A DNA stretch of 24,805 nucleotides from Bondarzewia mesenterica (GCA_004802705.1 SGPL01000488.1:1-24805), one strand, 5' to 3'; shown: positions 10,524 to 20,049, numbered from the stretch's first letter. Program-made: numbers and translations. Notes: generated by a model not told the origin, from the sequence alone.

Positions 10524-10747
10524 ATGCAGACCGTATGTCCCCTCCTCCCCGTGTTCTGTGATCATCGCGCTGACAATTGAGCCTCGCATNGCTAGACCGT
10601 TACCGTGAACGACCAGCACTGCGGATCCAGCTCTTGCAACTGTGGCGAGAGGTTTGTCTACACNTGCCATGTTCAGTACNGTCCATGCTCACCTGCAGAA
10701 CATCGTACACCAGCTGCCAGTGCACGGCTGGCAACTGCAAGTGCTGA
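10524..10747 (+). CDS. Small 7-cysteine metallothionein (spliced, 32 aa)
   Basis: A cysteine-rich peptide that would bind Cu(I), Zn or Cd in the cytosol. Exons 10524-10532 (9 nt), 10596-10651 and 10714-10747 give 32 residues with the start MQTTVTVNDQH. The seven Cys follow the pattern C-x4-C-x-C-x3-C-x-C-x4-C-x-C (CGSSSCNCGES, then CQCTAGNCKC, then TGA). This is the spacing I know from short basidiomycete copper metallothioneins of about 34 aa. Intron 1 (GTATGT...TAG, CTGAC branch site) and intron 2 (GTTTGT...CAG) are 63 and 62 nt. In intron 2 an earlier CAG ends at 10698, only about 6 nt after a CTCAC branch-like site. Using it would insert RTSYT in frame before the fourth Cys. The gene converges with BET4 (230 bp between stops). 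Its coding parts are too short to show up as a long open frame. Confidence 0.8.
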
Positions 10748-10976
10748 GCGCACTCTGCATCACCAATTCTAGTCGCCGTTGTACGATGNAGCTGTTGGGG
10801 NAGTTTGTGCTCATAAANCGATAAATCATGTGTTACCAATGTGCCATATTTTCAATCAGAGTTGATTCTACCTTCGTGCAACGCGTNNTGCGATGACATT
10901 GATCATACAATAGTCATTCCTGCNGTGACTGANGTACAAATTCGANGCANNGAAGTAAACTGTNATCATTCGNCGN

Positions 10977-12419
10977 TCAGTTCTTCACTTCCGCAGCTNG
11001 AGNACATGTCAATAGAGTAGGAGTTTGGACGACNTNAAAATATGCGGACGCACCGAGCTCTCGATATCTTTGGCGTCTGGAGGGATCAAGGTCTTCCAAC
11101 TGNNGGAGCAAATCNATGCATTGTTGAACAAGCGCTTGGGACTCGAGCGAATTGATATGTGAAGAATGATCGCGCAGCAAGAGTTGCTTGTAATGGACAA
11201 GCGTCTCCATACACCCTGACANGAAAATACGACATGTCAACAGGCCTGGCTATCCAAAAGTTCGTGCCTCACATTTACTGTCAGGCTGTTCATCCAAGAG
11301 TTCCTGTATCACNACGATCTCGCGCTCCAAGAGNTTATAGTCGTCACCTATGCCGTGTATCTGGGTCAAGTGATACGACCAGAACGAGGAGCTCTGACAA
11401 GCTGACCTGCACCGATAAGCCAGCGGTGATAAAGCCAGACGCTTTGGTCGTTCGGATCGGTATACATCGCATTTTGAACGAAGTCNAGCTCTACAAGGAN
11501 ATATTGTTCAGCGACATCTGATGACAGAACCGCATTCAANTACCTTGTTGGAGAGACCCGTGTCTATCAAGCTTTCCGCTCTCCCACAAGGAGGTAAGCA
11601 CTTTCGTCCTTTGGTGCCAGGCACTGAAGTTCGAGAAATTGGCCTCAATCTTGCGGGTTGTCGACGCAAGCTCCACGATTTCCGGCCTCCGCACGGGCAT
11701 GCTTGCAAGGACATATCTTCGGTAGTTCCATGCGTGAACTTAAGNAACCAGATATGGGTACAATTAAATAGCAAATGAAAAGATGGCGTACGCACAGTTC
11801 CTAGCGTCAGCATCTAGCATCTTCTCCACGATGAACAACTCTCTCTCCCAGCTGGCCTTCTTCCACCCGTGAGAAGCGTCATTGTCACCGCCAGTAGGGA
11901 CGTTCTCAAGGCACCAACNTCTATGATTCCAGATCCAATACACTTTGGGGTGAGTCTTGAGTGCGGTTGTTGTCATGGCCAGGTCATTTGACAGAATGCT
12001 ATTGATTTCNTTTGGTGAGCTAAAAATAACGTGTGAGCATGAGCAATNGANTTGGGAAGAGCACGGACAACGCACCTNGGGGGAAATATGCCACAGATAA
12101 GGATGTTCCTGCGATAATTCCAGATAGTATAGAATTCGGGATTGATGTTCAGCAGGCGTGAAGTGAGGTCGAAAGCCTCTTGACTCCAATCTTTCCTCTT
12201 CTTCTACAANGACANTTCAACCTGTGTTCTATGGCAGNAAATCCAGTNNCGGACATACTCTGGCCAAAACNTCATCNGAAAGAGCGAGATAAGAAGCTAN
12301 CTTTGCTTTTTCCCTCTGTTTCTTGTTCTCCTGAGCTTCGCGGCTCTCTCGAACGCGACGTACACCGTGCTGTGCGAAATCAGCACTAAAAGCGACAGNT
12401 TGTCTCAAAAGCATACCAT
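10977..12419 (-). CDS. BET4: Rab geranylgeranyltransferase (GGTase II) alpha subunit
   Basis: With the beta subunit Bet2 and the Rab escort protein it attaches geranylgeranyl groups to Rab GTPases. Exons 12419-12417, 12369-12259, 12203-12076, 12019-11796, 11738-11544, 11490-11407, 11347-11273, 11215-11054 and 10996-10977 join in phase to 333 aa, close to the yeast length. Five prenyltransferase alpha (PFTA) repeats are visible: [15 protein letters not shown], [33 protein letters not shown] and [16 protein letters not shown]. The N-terminus [16 protein letters not shown] is typical of fungal Bet4. The first coding exon is the ATG alone, joined by a 47-nt intron (GTATGC...CAG). The last exon, 20 nt, encodes AEVKN and the stop; its acceptor contains an N. 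Starts divergently from SYF1. Confidence 0.9.
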
Positions 12420-12710
12420 TTNTCTCGATNTTCAAGTAACGGCTGTGGCTGTAAGCGCAAAAGGATGTATAGGCAGGAGACACGTCNACACANGTCGAGA
12501 CTCGACACANTACNGACNAGTNNTNNTCCANTNGCAAGTTGNNGCAATTCNAGTCNNAANTNNACGCNANNNNNNNNNNNNNNNNNNNNNNNNNNNNNNN
12601 NNNNNNNNNNNNNNNNNNNNNNNNNNNNNNNNNNNNNNNNNNGNNNGANGTCGATAGGAACCTANTCCCGACGTACAGTACAGCATTGACGACCGCTCTT
12701 ACCTNNCAAA
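12420..12710. other. Divergent BET4-SYF1 promoter with assembly gap
   Basis: The 291 bp between the two start codons must serve both genes. A run of 73 Ns (12570-12642) plus many single Ns hides most of it, so no promoter element can be called. Open frames crossing the gap are artefacts. The true length may differ if the Ns stand for a gap of unknown size. Confidence 0.7.
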
Positions 12711-15700
12711 ATGCCTTCTGTCATCCAATCTACGCCTACTCTTGAGTATCTGCAGGCACCGTTTCCTCTGACATTTCCGATACCCACACCAGTAACGCAT
12801 CCCGACCTTGTTTCACCCAAGGATATCAATCGCGAAGAAGACCTCCTTCGAAACCCTTTTTCTTTTAGACATTGGTGGACTGCAATTCACGGTTTACGAG
12901 ATGCTCAAANGGCCNTACAGAAGGTAGAAAAGCCGTCNGACATTCCGTCTGAGGTCGCCGCTCTCCTGGGACCTCTTGCCTCTCCCATTGCTCGCAAGTC
13001 ACTGCAGCGTCTCACGTATCTATATGAGGCGGCACTTGTCCACTTCTCCGGCTCTTTCAAGTTATGGAAGTCGTATCTTCAGATGCGCATGTCTTTCGTA
13101 CTCGGCAAGCAGGTGGTTAAGAGGAGGGCTGGAGGAAGGAAAAAGTTCCCCGAGATGAGGGATGCGCTGGAAGAGGAGCAAGAGGATTTAGAGCAATGGG
13201 AGGGTGGACTGGATGGTGCTGTGGGTTGGGAAGAGTGGAAGGCTCTTGTTGCGACGTTCGAACGGGCTCTAATGTGGCTACCTAAGGTACGTGTGCAGAA
13301 CTGTTGGGGGATGGCCATCTCATTGAGCATTTCAATTAGCTGCCCAGACTATGGCTCATGTATCTGTCCATATTCATGCATCCAAACTGTCCGCCCTTGA
13401 TTTCTCATTCACATGCTCGCCGAACCTTTGACCGTGCGTTGCGTACACTGCCCCCATCCCTACACCACCGCATATGGGTTCGATACCTTCTCTGGGCCGA
13501 GGCGAGGGGCGGTTCTACTACTGTCGCTGTTTACCGAAGATATCTTGCCGTCGATCCCAGTGTCACAGAACGCTACACCGCCCTCCTTCTTTCCCCCCAA
13601 CAACCCATCCCCGCGTCCTCTAGAGGCTGCGAAGCTCGTTTTATCATTGGCACGAAAAGCTGCTCGAGGCGAATACACAAGTCCAGAAGGCAAGAGCCCA
13701 TATCAGCTACTTGGTGATTGGTTAGACGTCGTCGAAGCCCATGCTGAGGAAGTTGGTTTGGATGTCGACGAAACGGTGGAAGCAGCCGCTGCTGAGCGGA
13801 AAGCAGAGGAGGAGAAGGAGGCCAGTGATGCACAAAATCTTCAGCAACAACTTGCCTCCGTTGACGGCCAACTCATCCGCTTTGCTGGTCCTCCTGTCGC
13901 CGTCACGACCGACGGCAACCCAGTTCCAGCCTATGACGAAGACGAAGACCCCATCAGTCCGCGAAAGCTCAATATCGAGAGGATTGTCCGTCAAGACGGC
14001 CTTGCAAAGTACAAAGATCAAGCAGGACGTCTGTGGACCGGGCTTGCGACATACTGGATCAAGCGAGGCGAATTTGACCGAGCGAAGCTTACGTTCGAGT
14101 CTGGAATTTCTTCTGTGCTGACCATCCGCGACTTCACCCAAATCTTCGATGCGTACGCGGAATTCAGCGAGTCTGTGATAAGCGCTCTGATGGAGAGCTT
14201 GGCGGATCCAGATGAGGAGGATGATGAGGAGGATGCGAAGGAGACGGAGGCCGAGTTGGACTTGAAGATGAAGGAATTCGAAGGGTTGATGGACAGGAGA
14301 CCGTTTTTAGTCAACGATGTTTTGCTGCGGAGAAATCCTAACGATGTCCAGGAGTGGGAGAAGAGGGTAGCACTTTGGGGGCAAGACGACGAGAAGGTAA
14401 GCTTTTGATGCTAACTCACCTTTTCACCGATATGAACGTTCTCTTAGGTGGCAGAGACGTATACCAAGGCGCTGTCGACTGTCAATCCTCGCAAGGCTAC
14501 AGCAAATTTCCATTTCCTGTATATTAATTTCGCCAAGTTTTACGAGGAAGGTGGCACGACCGGAGAAGCCGAAACCGACCTGGATGGTGCTCGGAAAGTC
14601 CTGGAAAAGGGAACAAAAGTCAATTTCAAGACAGTGGAGGACCTTGCTGAGATTTGGTGTGAATGGGCTGAGATGGAAATTCGGCATGAGTAAGTCGCCC
14701 ACATCTTAGACCAATCGAAGTAACTGACATTTTGTAGGAATTATGATGAGGCCATCCGAGTCATGCAACGCGCTGCCGCGATACCCAAAAACACCAAAAC
14801 CAGTTATCATGACCATGTAAGACCGCTTTCCCCAATCTTGTGAACACGTCTTTTTGATGTTTGCAATAGTCCCTTCCAGTTCAAGCCCGTCTCTTTAAAT
14901 CGCTCAAGTTATGGTCGTTCTACGTTGATCTTGAGGAATCTCTGGGGAGCGTCGAGTCTGCGAAAGCCGTCTATGACAAGATCTTGGAACTGCGCATCGC
15001 GAACGCACAAGTCATCGTGAACTATGCGGCGTTCCTCGAGGAGAATAAGTACTTCGAGGAGAGCTTCAAGGTCAGTTAATATTCTTACAAACTTACAGAA
15101 GAGTGCTAAATTTTCTCTAGGTTTACGAGCGAGGTGTGGAGTTGTTCACTTTCCCTGTGTCATTTGAGATCTGGAATATCTATCTCTCAAAATTCGTCAA
15201 ACGATATGTGAGTCTAATCGCATGGTCGTTCACGGAAACAGAACCTCATCCCTTCCCCTTCTACCTTAGGGTGGGATCAAATTGGAGCGTGCTCGTGACC
15301 TCTTCGAGCAAGCTCTCGAGAAATGCCCGCCCAAGTCATGCAAACCCATTTTCTTGATGTATGCGAAACTTGAAGAGGAGCATGGCTTGGCGAAGCGTGC
15401 GATGCAGATATACGACCGTGCGACGCAAGCTGTCGCAGATGAAGACAAGTTCGAGGTGAGCACATTAAGCCACCGATCTATTGAAACAACGTCAAACATT
15501 TCGTGTAGATGTTCACGATATACATCGCAAAAGCCGCTGCCAACTATGGGCTCACGGCCACCCGACCTATATACGAACGCGCGCTGGAAACTCTTCCAGA
15601 CCGGCAAACCGCCAAGCTGTGCCTACGCTTCGCCTCACTCGAGCGCAAGCTCGGCGAAATCGATCGCGCGCGCGCGATCTACGCTCATGCTTCCCAGTTC

Positions 15701-16075
15701 TGCGATCCCCGCGTCAATCCTGAGTTCTGGGCAGAATGGCATGCCTTCGAAATCGATACCGGTTCGGAGGACACGTTCAGAGAGATGCTCAGAATTAAGA
15801 GGAGCGTCCAGGCGCAGTTTAATACGGAGGCAAGCTACTTGGCAGCGCAGACGATGGCGGCGAGGGCAGGCGCGGCAACGAAGGGTGTCGAGGAGGTGGT
15901 GGCTGAACAGGCGGATGCAATGGCTGCTGCGGAACGACAGGCGGGTGGAGGGAAAAATGGACCATCATTCGTTGCTGCGAAGCAAACAGCGCAGAAGGAG
16001 GCGGAGAAGTCGCAGCCGCAGGTTGCTGCTGGGAATGATGATGAGATCCATATTTCGGACGATGAGGACATTTGA
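12711..16075 (+). CDS. SYF1: Pre-mRNA-splicing factor SYF1 (XAB2 homologue), HAT-repeat protein
   Basis: Core part of the Prp19/NTC complex that acts in spliceosome activation; human XAB2 also links to transcription-coupled repair. Exons 12711-13286, 13340-14396, 14448-14689, 14738-14816, 14870-15070, 15121-15207, 15270-15455 and 15509-16075 give about 997 aa. Half-a-TPR (HAT) helices fill most of the chain (REEDLLRNPFSFRHWW, WLMYLSIFM, FVKRYGGIKLERARDLFEQA, ARPIYERAL-type units). The tail is acidic (DDEIHISDDEDI). Exon 2 contains one frame change at a run of six C (13593-13598): family-like sequence in one frame up to TALLLSPQQ continues as PRPLEAAKLVLSLARKAARG in the next frame, one extra base. 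No intron can explain it, since every nearby GT would delete conserved residues. A sequencing error or a real allele are both possible. All other junctions keep phase. Confidence 0.9.
13593..13598 (+). other. Frame change at a C6 homopolymer inside SYF1
   Basis: The SYF1 frame shifts by one base across this run. Both flanking frames carry conserved SYF1 sequence, so a one-base excess in the homopolymer is the simplest reading. Five C instead of six would restore one continuous frame. Confidence 0.7.
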
Positions 16076-16144
16076 TTGATTGTTGTACTCATAGCGACTT
16101 GTTTATATTGCCTTGCATCTTCTGCGTCGTCTTTCATGTGCGAA

Positions 16145-17009
16145 TTATCGACTGTCCCATAGATGAATTTCTGCAAGACAGAGGTCCTCCCACTCGGCAT
16201 CCCAGCTGTGCTCTTCAAGCCAAGGCTGTTCTATCCACCTATTAAGAGCATCGCTAGAGACCTCAAAAGAAACGGAGTGGGTGCGCAAAATAAGAACTAG
16301 CTCTATGTGCAAGTCGAGGGAGCGGTGATAAGGCCGAAGGATCTCTGAGACAGACGTGACTACAGAGAACATGAACTCAATTCTATGTCGGTATTCGAGG
16401 AGCATACGCACCGAACTTTTCCAGGGACCAGGTCGTCCAGAGCGGTTCATCTTGAACCCAATTCCAACCTTTCGTCTTGTGGGCTTCAGTAAGGACCGCC
16501 TCAAGACCGTCTACTAGGGAATTCATCTTCTGGAATTGTTTCCTCTGTCACTATCGTCAATCTTCGGCCGCACATACGACGTGCGGATGAAAAACTCACA
16601 AGTTTCAATATCACCAAATCCATTTCCGCTATACGATCTTCCATAAACGATAACTTGGGGCCAACGATCCGAGAGTGAGGTTGCTTCCCGTCTGGTAAGG
16701 CAGACAGTGTATTACTGTGGGTTGGGTCAGTACTGTTCGCTCCATAACACGCACGTTGGTAAGGACGTACTCTAACTCCGTACGCGCATCGATCAGGCTT
16801 CTAATCGCTTTGAGGCCATCGACGAGGACGAGATCATCCCATGTCCTGCACGCTGTCCGCAACTCCTGCAGATACGTTCGGACTTTGCGATGGTACGTAG
16901 ACTCAGTCGATCGAGCCGGAGACGATGGTGACTTGAATTGACTTTTCACTTGCACAGGGGAGGGTGTAGGAGTAGATGGACCGCGGAACGATGCGAGCCG
17001 ACTGCTCAT
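16145..17009 (-). CDS. CINP: CINP-like protein (CDK2-interacting protein family)
   Basis: Minus exons 17009-16771, 16714-16600, 16544-16412 and 16359-16145 join in phase to 233 aa; human CINP has 212. The N-terminus is Ser/Pro-rich, followed by predicted coiled-coil helices (MEDRIAEMDLVILKLRKQFQ, SLVDGLEAVLTEAHKTKGW). The C-terminus has LWTTWSLEKFV, then EILRPYHRSLDLHIEL and LNRWIEQPWLEEHSWD. I recall the human counterparts as HTWPTTHFY, KLLEMYRKELLLK and MWLHQPYVESDS, the same order and spacing. In animals CINP has been linked to CDK2/CDC7, to checkpoint signalling and to an AAA-ATPase complex; the fungal role is unknown to me. Splice choice at exon 1 (donor GTACGT, CTGAC branch site, CAG acceptor) is decided by reading phase. 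The stop lies 69 bp from the SYF1 stop. Assignment rests on remembered sequence only. Confidence 0.62.
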
Positions 17010-17880
17010 GGTGAAGTGAAGCGGTAATCCCTAGTGATCCTGACCGTTAGACACAACAAGGCGCGGCGGCGACCGACTCTTGAAGCTGACGCAAATACCA
17101 CGGCCCTCCGGGCACCACCTGGTACCGGCCCTGACCGATGTACACGTTCTCGTGATGCGATGTTCGCAGGAGTATTAGACGGAGCGTCTGGAGAAACAAC
17201 CGTGAGGGAGGAGCGAAAATGCTAGCGCCGCAGGCAAGCGCAAAGGGGAAAAGGCATGTCGCGCCATAGGTTCGGTCCAAGTCCATGGCCTCTCCGAAGT
17301 CCAAGGACCTATCCAAAAAGTGGTAGTGACAATAGGAGTACAATTACCTTGCTTGCAAGGTTTATTGCCCCCTCATAATTGTCAGGCACCGAGCAACCTG
17401 GTACATATGTGCAAACAAAAAAAAAACCTTTCGGACTTTCAAAATAGTAGAGCCACGGTTACAACTGGTTACAACTACGAATTTCCGAATGATGTCAACG
17501 TTAATGACGCACTACGCGCTCCGATTCCAGGAGATAGGAACGCGCAGTGCATTATTATTAACTCCTATCAGTGTCCTGGCACAGACTCACAATGCCGCAC
17601 TACTTACCCGTGCTCACCAGCTGTCGACGGCCAGCTGTCTTGCCGACAACTGGTCTCTGTGCCGGTCTCCGCTGCACGACGTGACCACCAGCTGTCTTGC
17701 CAACAGCTGGTGTAATTGCATCGGGCATATGGGGTCAGCGCCAACACACTGCGCGACCGCAGGAGTGGGAGGTGGGGTCACAGTGGCTGATGGTAGTAAG
17801 AGAATCAACATGAATATCACAAGAAAAATAACCTTCCATGAACGTACGTAGCACAATAAGCAAGCATGCATTGAGGACAT
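17010..17880. other. Intergenic region upstream of the CINP-like gene
   Basis: Holds the promoter side of the CINP-like gene and a patch of short repeats: a tandem GGTTACAACT pair near 17457-17480, GATAGGA/TCCTATC inverted around 17530-17570, and the two hairpin units listed separately. A minus-strand open frame (17343-17047) contains the protein-like stretch YIGQGRYQVVPGGPWYL, but I find no start or splice context and no family. No gene is called. Confidence 0.4.
17616..17711. repeat. Pair of related 25-nt hairpin units
   Basis: Unit 17687-17711 is ACCAGCTGT, a 7-nt loop, then ACAGCTGGT: a perfect 9-bp stem. Unit 17630-17654 is the same 25-nt unit with three differences, 57 nt upstream. It also pairs with the preceding ACCAGCTGTCG (17616-17626) as an 11-bp stem with one mismatch to 17644-17654. 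Such nested inverted copies could be the remains of a miniature inverted-repeat element. No target-site duplication was recognised. Confidence 0.5.
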
Positions 17881-17888
17881 AGTGCGTG

Positions 17889-18532
17889 CATCCTCTTTGA
17901 GTCATCGGTCTCTTTCAACATGTACACCTTGAGAGATGGCTTGAAACAATTCACGAGCGCACATCGCTGCAACTTGGCCAATGCAAGCCCGGCGCTGTGC
18001 TTGGAGGCGTCGACTGGACACGCATGAGCGTCGAGAAGAAATTGATTCCTACCAAATTGTTGATCACGAAGACAGCGGATGGGGAGGAGGTTTGTTGTGG
18101 GTATGAAAAGAATGCGTGCAAGATCATGGCGAAGGATCTCGTGCAGACACGGAGATACATGCAGAAGTTCTATCAGATGCAGACGCAACTTCAGGCGGTG
18201 GGATTGCGGATACAAAGTTTTTGAAAGAGGTGCTAGACGAGATTAGGGTCGGGCTTTCACAACAGGTAAAGTACCAACTCATAGACTCGGGCTCTATTGC
18301 TCACTCGCGCGCCTCTTGTTTATCGTGCTAACAGCTCACGGACGCGCCAACGGGCCTTGCGACCGTTTTACCACTTACAGAAAAACGACAAGTGGTTGCA
18401 CTCGGGGAAGATGGGGGTGCACCTTCGGGAGCACTGAAGTCGGGCGGTGACTCTGAAGGCGGAAGTGGTGGTGGCGGCCTCTCCGACGAGGATGCGCTTC
18501 AAGCTCGATTAGATGCGCTTCGTCGAGGATGA
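17889..18532 (+). pseudogene. Decayed VPS2/Did4 (CHMP2-type) ESCRT-III gene
   Basis: Intact VPS2 forms ESCRT-III filaments at endosomes. Here only pieces remain. The 5' part (17889-18110) is recognisable only as degraded similarity (EKKLI..ITKTA.., then NACK). From 18111 the core reads NACKIMAKDLVQTRRYMQKF and QLQAVGLRIQ, then hits a stop at 18222. In another frame FLKEVLDEIRVGLSQQ follows at once, then a 69-nt GT-AG intron (18266-18334), then LTDAPTGLATVLP and a Gly/Ser linker. The end EDALQARLDALRR fits the MIM1 consensus (acidic-xx-L-xx-RL-xx-L-K/R). About 80 residues expected between helix 3 and the C-terminal helix are missing. Because the intron is kept, this is a broken genomic copy, not a processed one. 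A functional VPS2 gene must exist elsewhere. Confidence 0.72.
18266..18334 (+). other. Retained intron of the VPS2 pseudogene
   Basis: GTAAAG...ACAG, lying in phase between LSQQ and LTDAPTGL. Its survival shows that the pseudogene arose from DNA rather than from reverse-transcribed mRNA. Confidence 0.6.
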
Positions 18533-19612
18533 CGGATGACGGACGATCAGCGCAAATTTATTACCCGCTTTCCACTCACCCGCGCTCTTCCACAGTATCC
18601 GTTTCCCGTTTCCCGATTTATGTACCGGTTCTCGAGGAGTTGTAAATTTCCCACTTGTAGTGATATCTAGCTCTTTTTCTTTCTTTCTTTCTTTCTATGC
18701 AAGGATCATCAGCAGGAGTAGTCGAAGGATAGACTGGAGATGAATTACCATCGGCGTGAATTTGATTTCCATACACATGAGAAGCTGTTCCTTTGGCGGA
18801 GACAAAGGGCAAAGACTGCCTCGCAATCAAGTATCTTGCGTGTCTTTGTTGCTACTGACACATTTTTACGGCGTGCTTCCTCTGAGGATGTTGGCCGTTG
18901 CAATTCTCACTCTGAAGAGTTCACTGAGCCTTCACGGAGAAATTTCTAGACACCGTTATGCTCGAAAGTCTTGTGGATTGTTAGCCCCGTTTTCGATGTT
19001 GCGAGCCGACCTCTTGGGTTATAGTTCCTTCGTGACGCACTGCGGCTCGTCGCCGGGTCTGACGAGTCCTCGACGACGGTCTCTACCAGGCTGCAAATTC
19101 CAAGGAAAAAACACCAGTCTCATAACTGCTTGAAGTTGTCACGCTGTCTAACGCGTTGCTTAAAGATCTCCTTAGCTGGGTATCCGAGGCTGCGCCGGGC
19201 TTGCACCGTCATTCCATGAGGCGTTGGGCGCCGTTGAGTTCTGCAAATATACTTAGACTCACAGCAGGCTTCACACGTACCTGTAACGAAGACGCTGGGC
19301 ACATACTACAGCGTTTTCAACCTAGGCCATATGAATTTCCATCTACCGGGAGATGCGTGGTATGATTGACAGGATATGATGAGGACAGCAGTTCGGATGC
19401 TCGGATTTATGCATATAGTTATGGACACTCACGAATGGTCTTAGTTGTGCATATAACTCTGCTGAATGTTGATGTTAGCTCAGTAAAAAATACCAGTAGA
19501 TGTGGCAAGTCTCATCTCGAAGCAGGATCATATTGGCGGCGCTACATACACGATGACCAGGACAAAAGATAGAAATGCGTCACATACATCCAGCATCAGG
19601 TTCGACAGACAA
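18533..19612. other. Intergenic region with no confident gene
   Basis: Contains a short (CTTT)n tract at about 18677-18695. Minus-strand fragments such as GNSSPVYPSTTPADD (about 18700-18760) and, after a possible CAG acceptor near 19250, NSTAPNASWNDG could be exons of an unrecognised small gene. I could not link them in phase to a start codon. No tRNA or transposase is seen. Confidence 0.4.
18677..18695. repeat. (CTTT)n microsatellite
   Basis: About five copies of CTTT in a pyrimidine-rich tract 145-165 bp after the VPS2 pseudogene stop. A simple sequence repeat with no inferred function. Confidence 0.75.
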
Positions 19613-20049
19613 TTACATCTCAGGACTGTCGCGCCCTCCTCTCTCAGGTTTGGCCGGCGTCGGCGGCGTCAAGATCATCTGCATGCTCCCAACCTCCGAA
19701 TCCTCACTCTTCATGGCAAAGAAGACCGGACTGTCTGGAGAAAGTGTGAACGAGTCGGAAGAGGGTGTTTCCTTCCCACTCTTTCGCGAAGGATCCTCTG
19801 CCAGAGTAGTGTCGCCAGAGTGTACGCTTTCACAGTCGCTGTCCGCCCGCCCCGGCGCATGTTTCTGAAAAAGACGACCTTTGCCGCGCGCGCAGATATG
19901 GATGAAGAAAAGCACGATCGCCACAGAGAGGATGCCGACGAAAACGGCGGCTACAATAACCGCTGAAGGTCGGTCGGCTTCCGCTACCCAGGTGTGAAAG
20001 AACAGATCCACTTACAGGGTGTGATGGAATTGTTGGAGTGGGGAGCCAT
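19613..20049 (-). CDS. Small single-pass membrane protein, unknown function
   Basis: Two exons, 20049-20016 and 19962-19613, give 127 aa. The first reads MAPHSNNSITP. After a 53-nt GTAAGT...CAG intron there is one strong membrane segment (VIVAAVFVGILSVAIVLFFI). A short basic stretch follows (ARGKGR), which by the positive-inside rule puts the C-terminus in the cytosol. The rest is a Ser/Pro/acidic tail (GDTTLAEDPSRKSGKE, DSPVFFAMKSEDSE). An alternative acceptor 21 nt earlier keeps the frame and would add EADRPSA, but leaves a 32-nt intron, shorter than any other here. I do not recognise the family. Such proteins are common in Agaricomycetes and often have glycosylated ectodomains, but here the ectodomain is only about 12 residues. 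Confidence 0.5.

Noticed and set aside
10476..10839. Minus-strand open frames with stretches such as HLQLPAVHWQLVYDVLQ and MRGSIVSAMITEHGEEG
   Set aside because: They are antisense to the metallothionein exons, have no ATG start in frame, and the plus strand has perfect Cys spacing, splice sites and a TATA box.
12465..12689. Open frames across the N run
   Set aside because: Made almost wholly of unknown bases.
15282..16079. 265-aa plus-strand frame overlapping the end of SYF1
   Set aside because: In frame with SYF1 only for exon 7, then reads through the intron into an Arg/Ser-rich alternative frame of exon 8; the spliced frame keeps HAT repeats.
17320..17851. Overlapping plus-strand frames with Cys and Ser
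   Set aside because: They cover the hairpin repeats, have no family features and no splice or start context.
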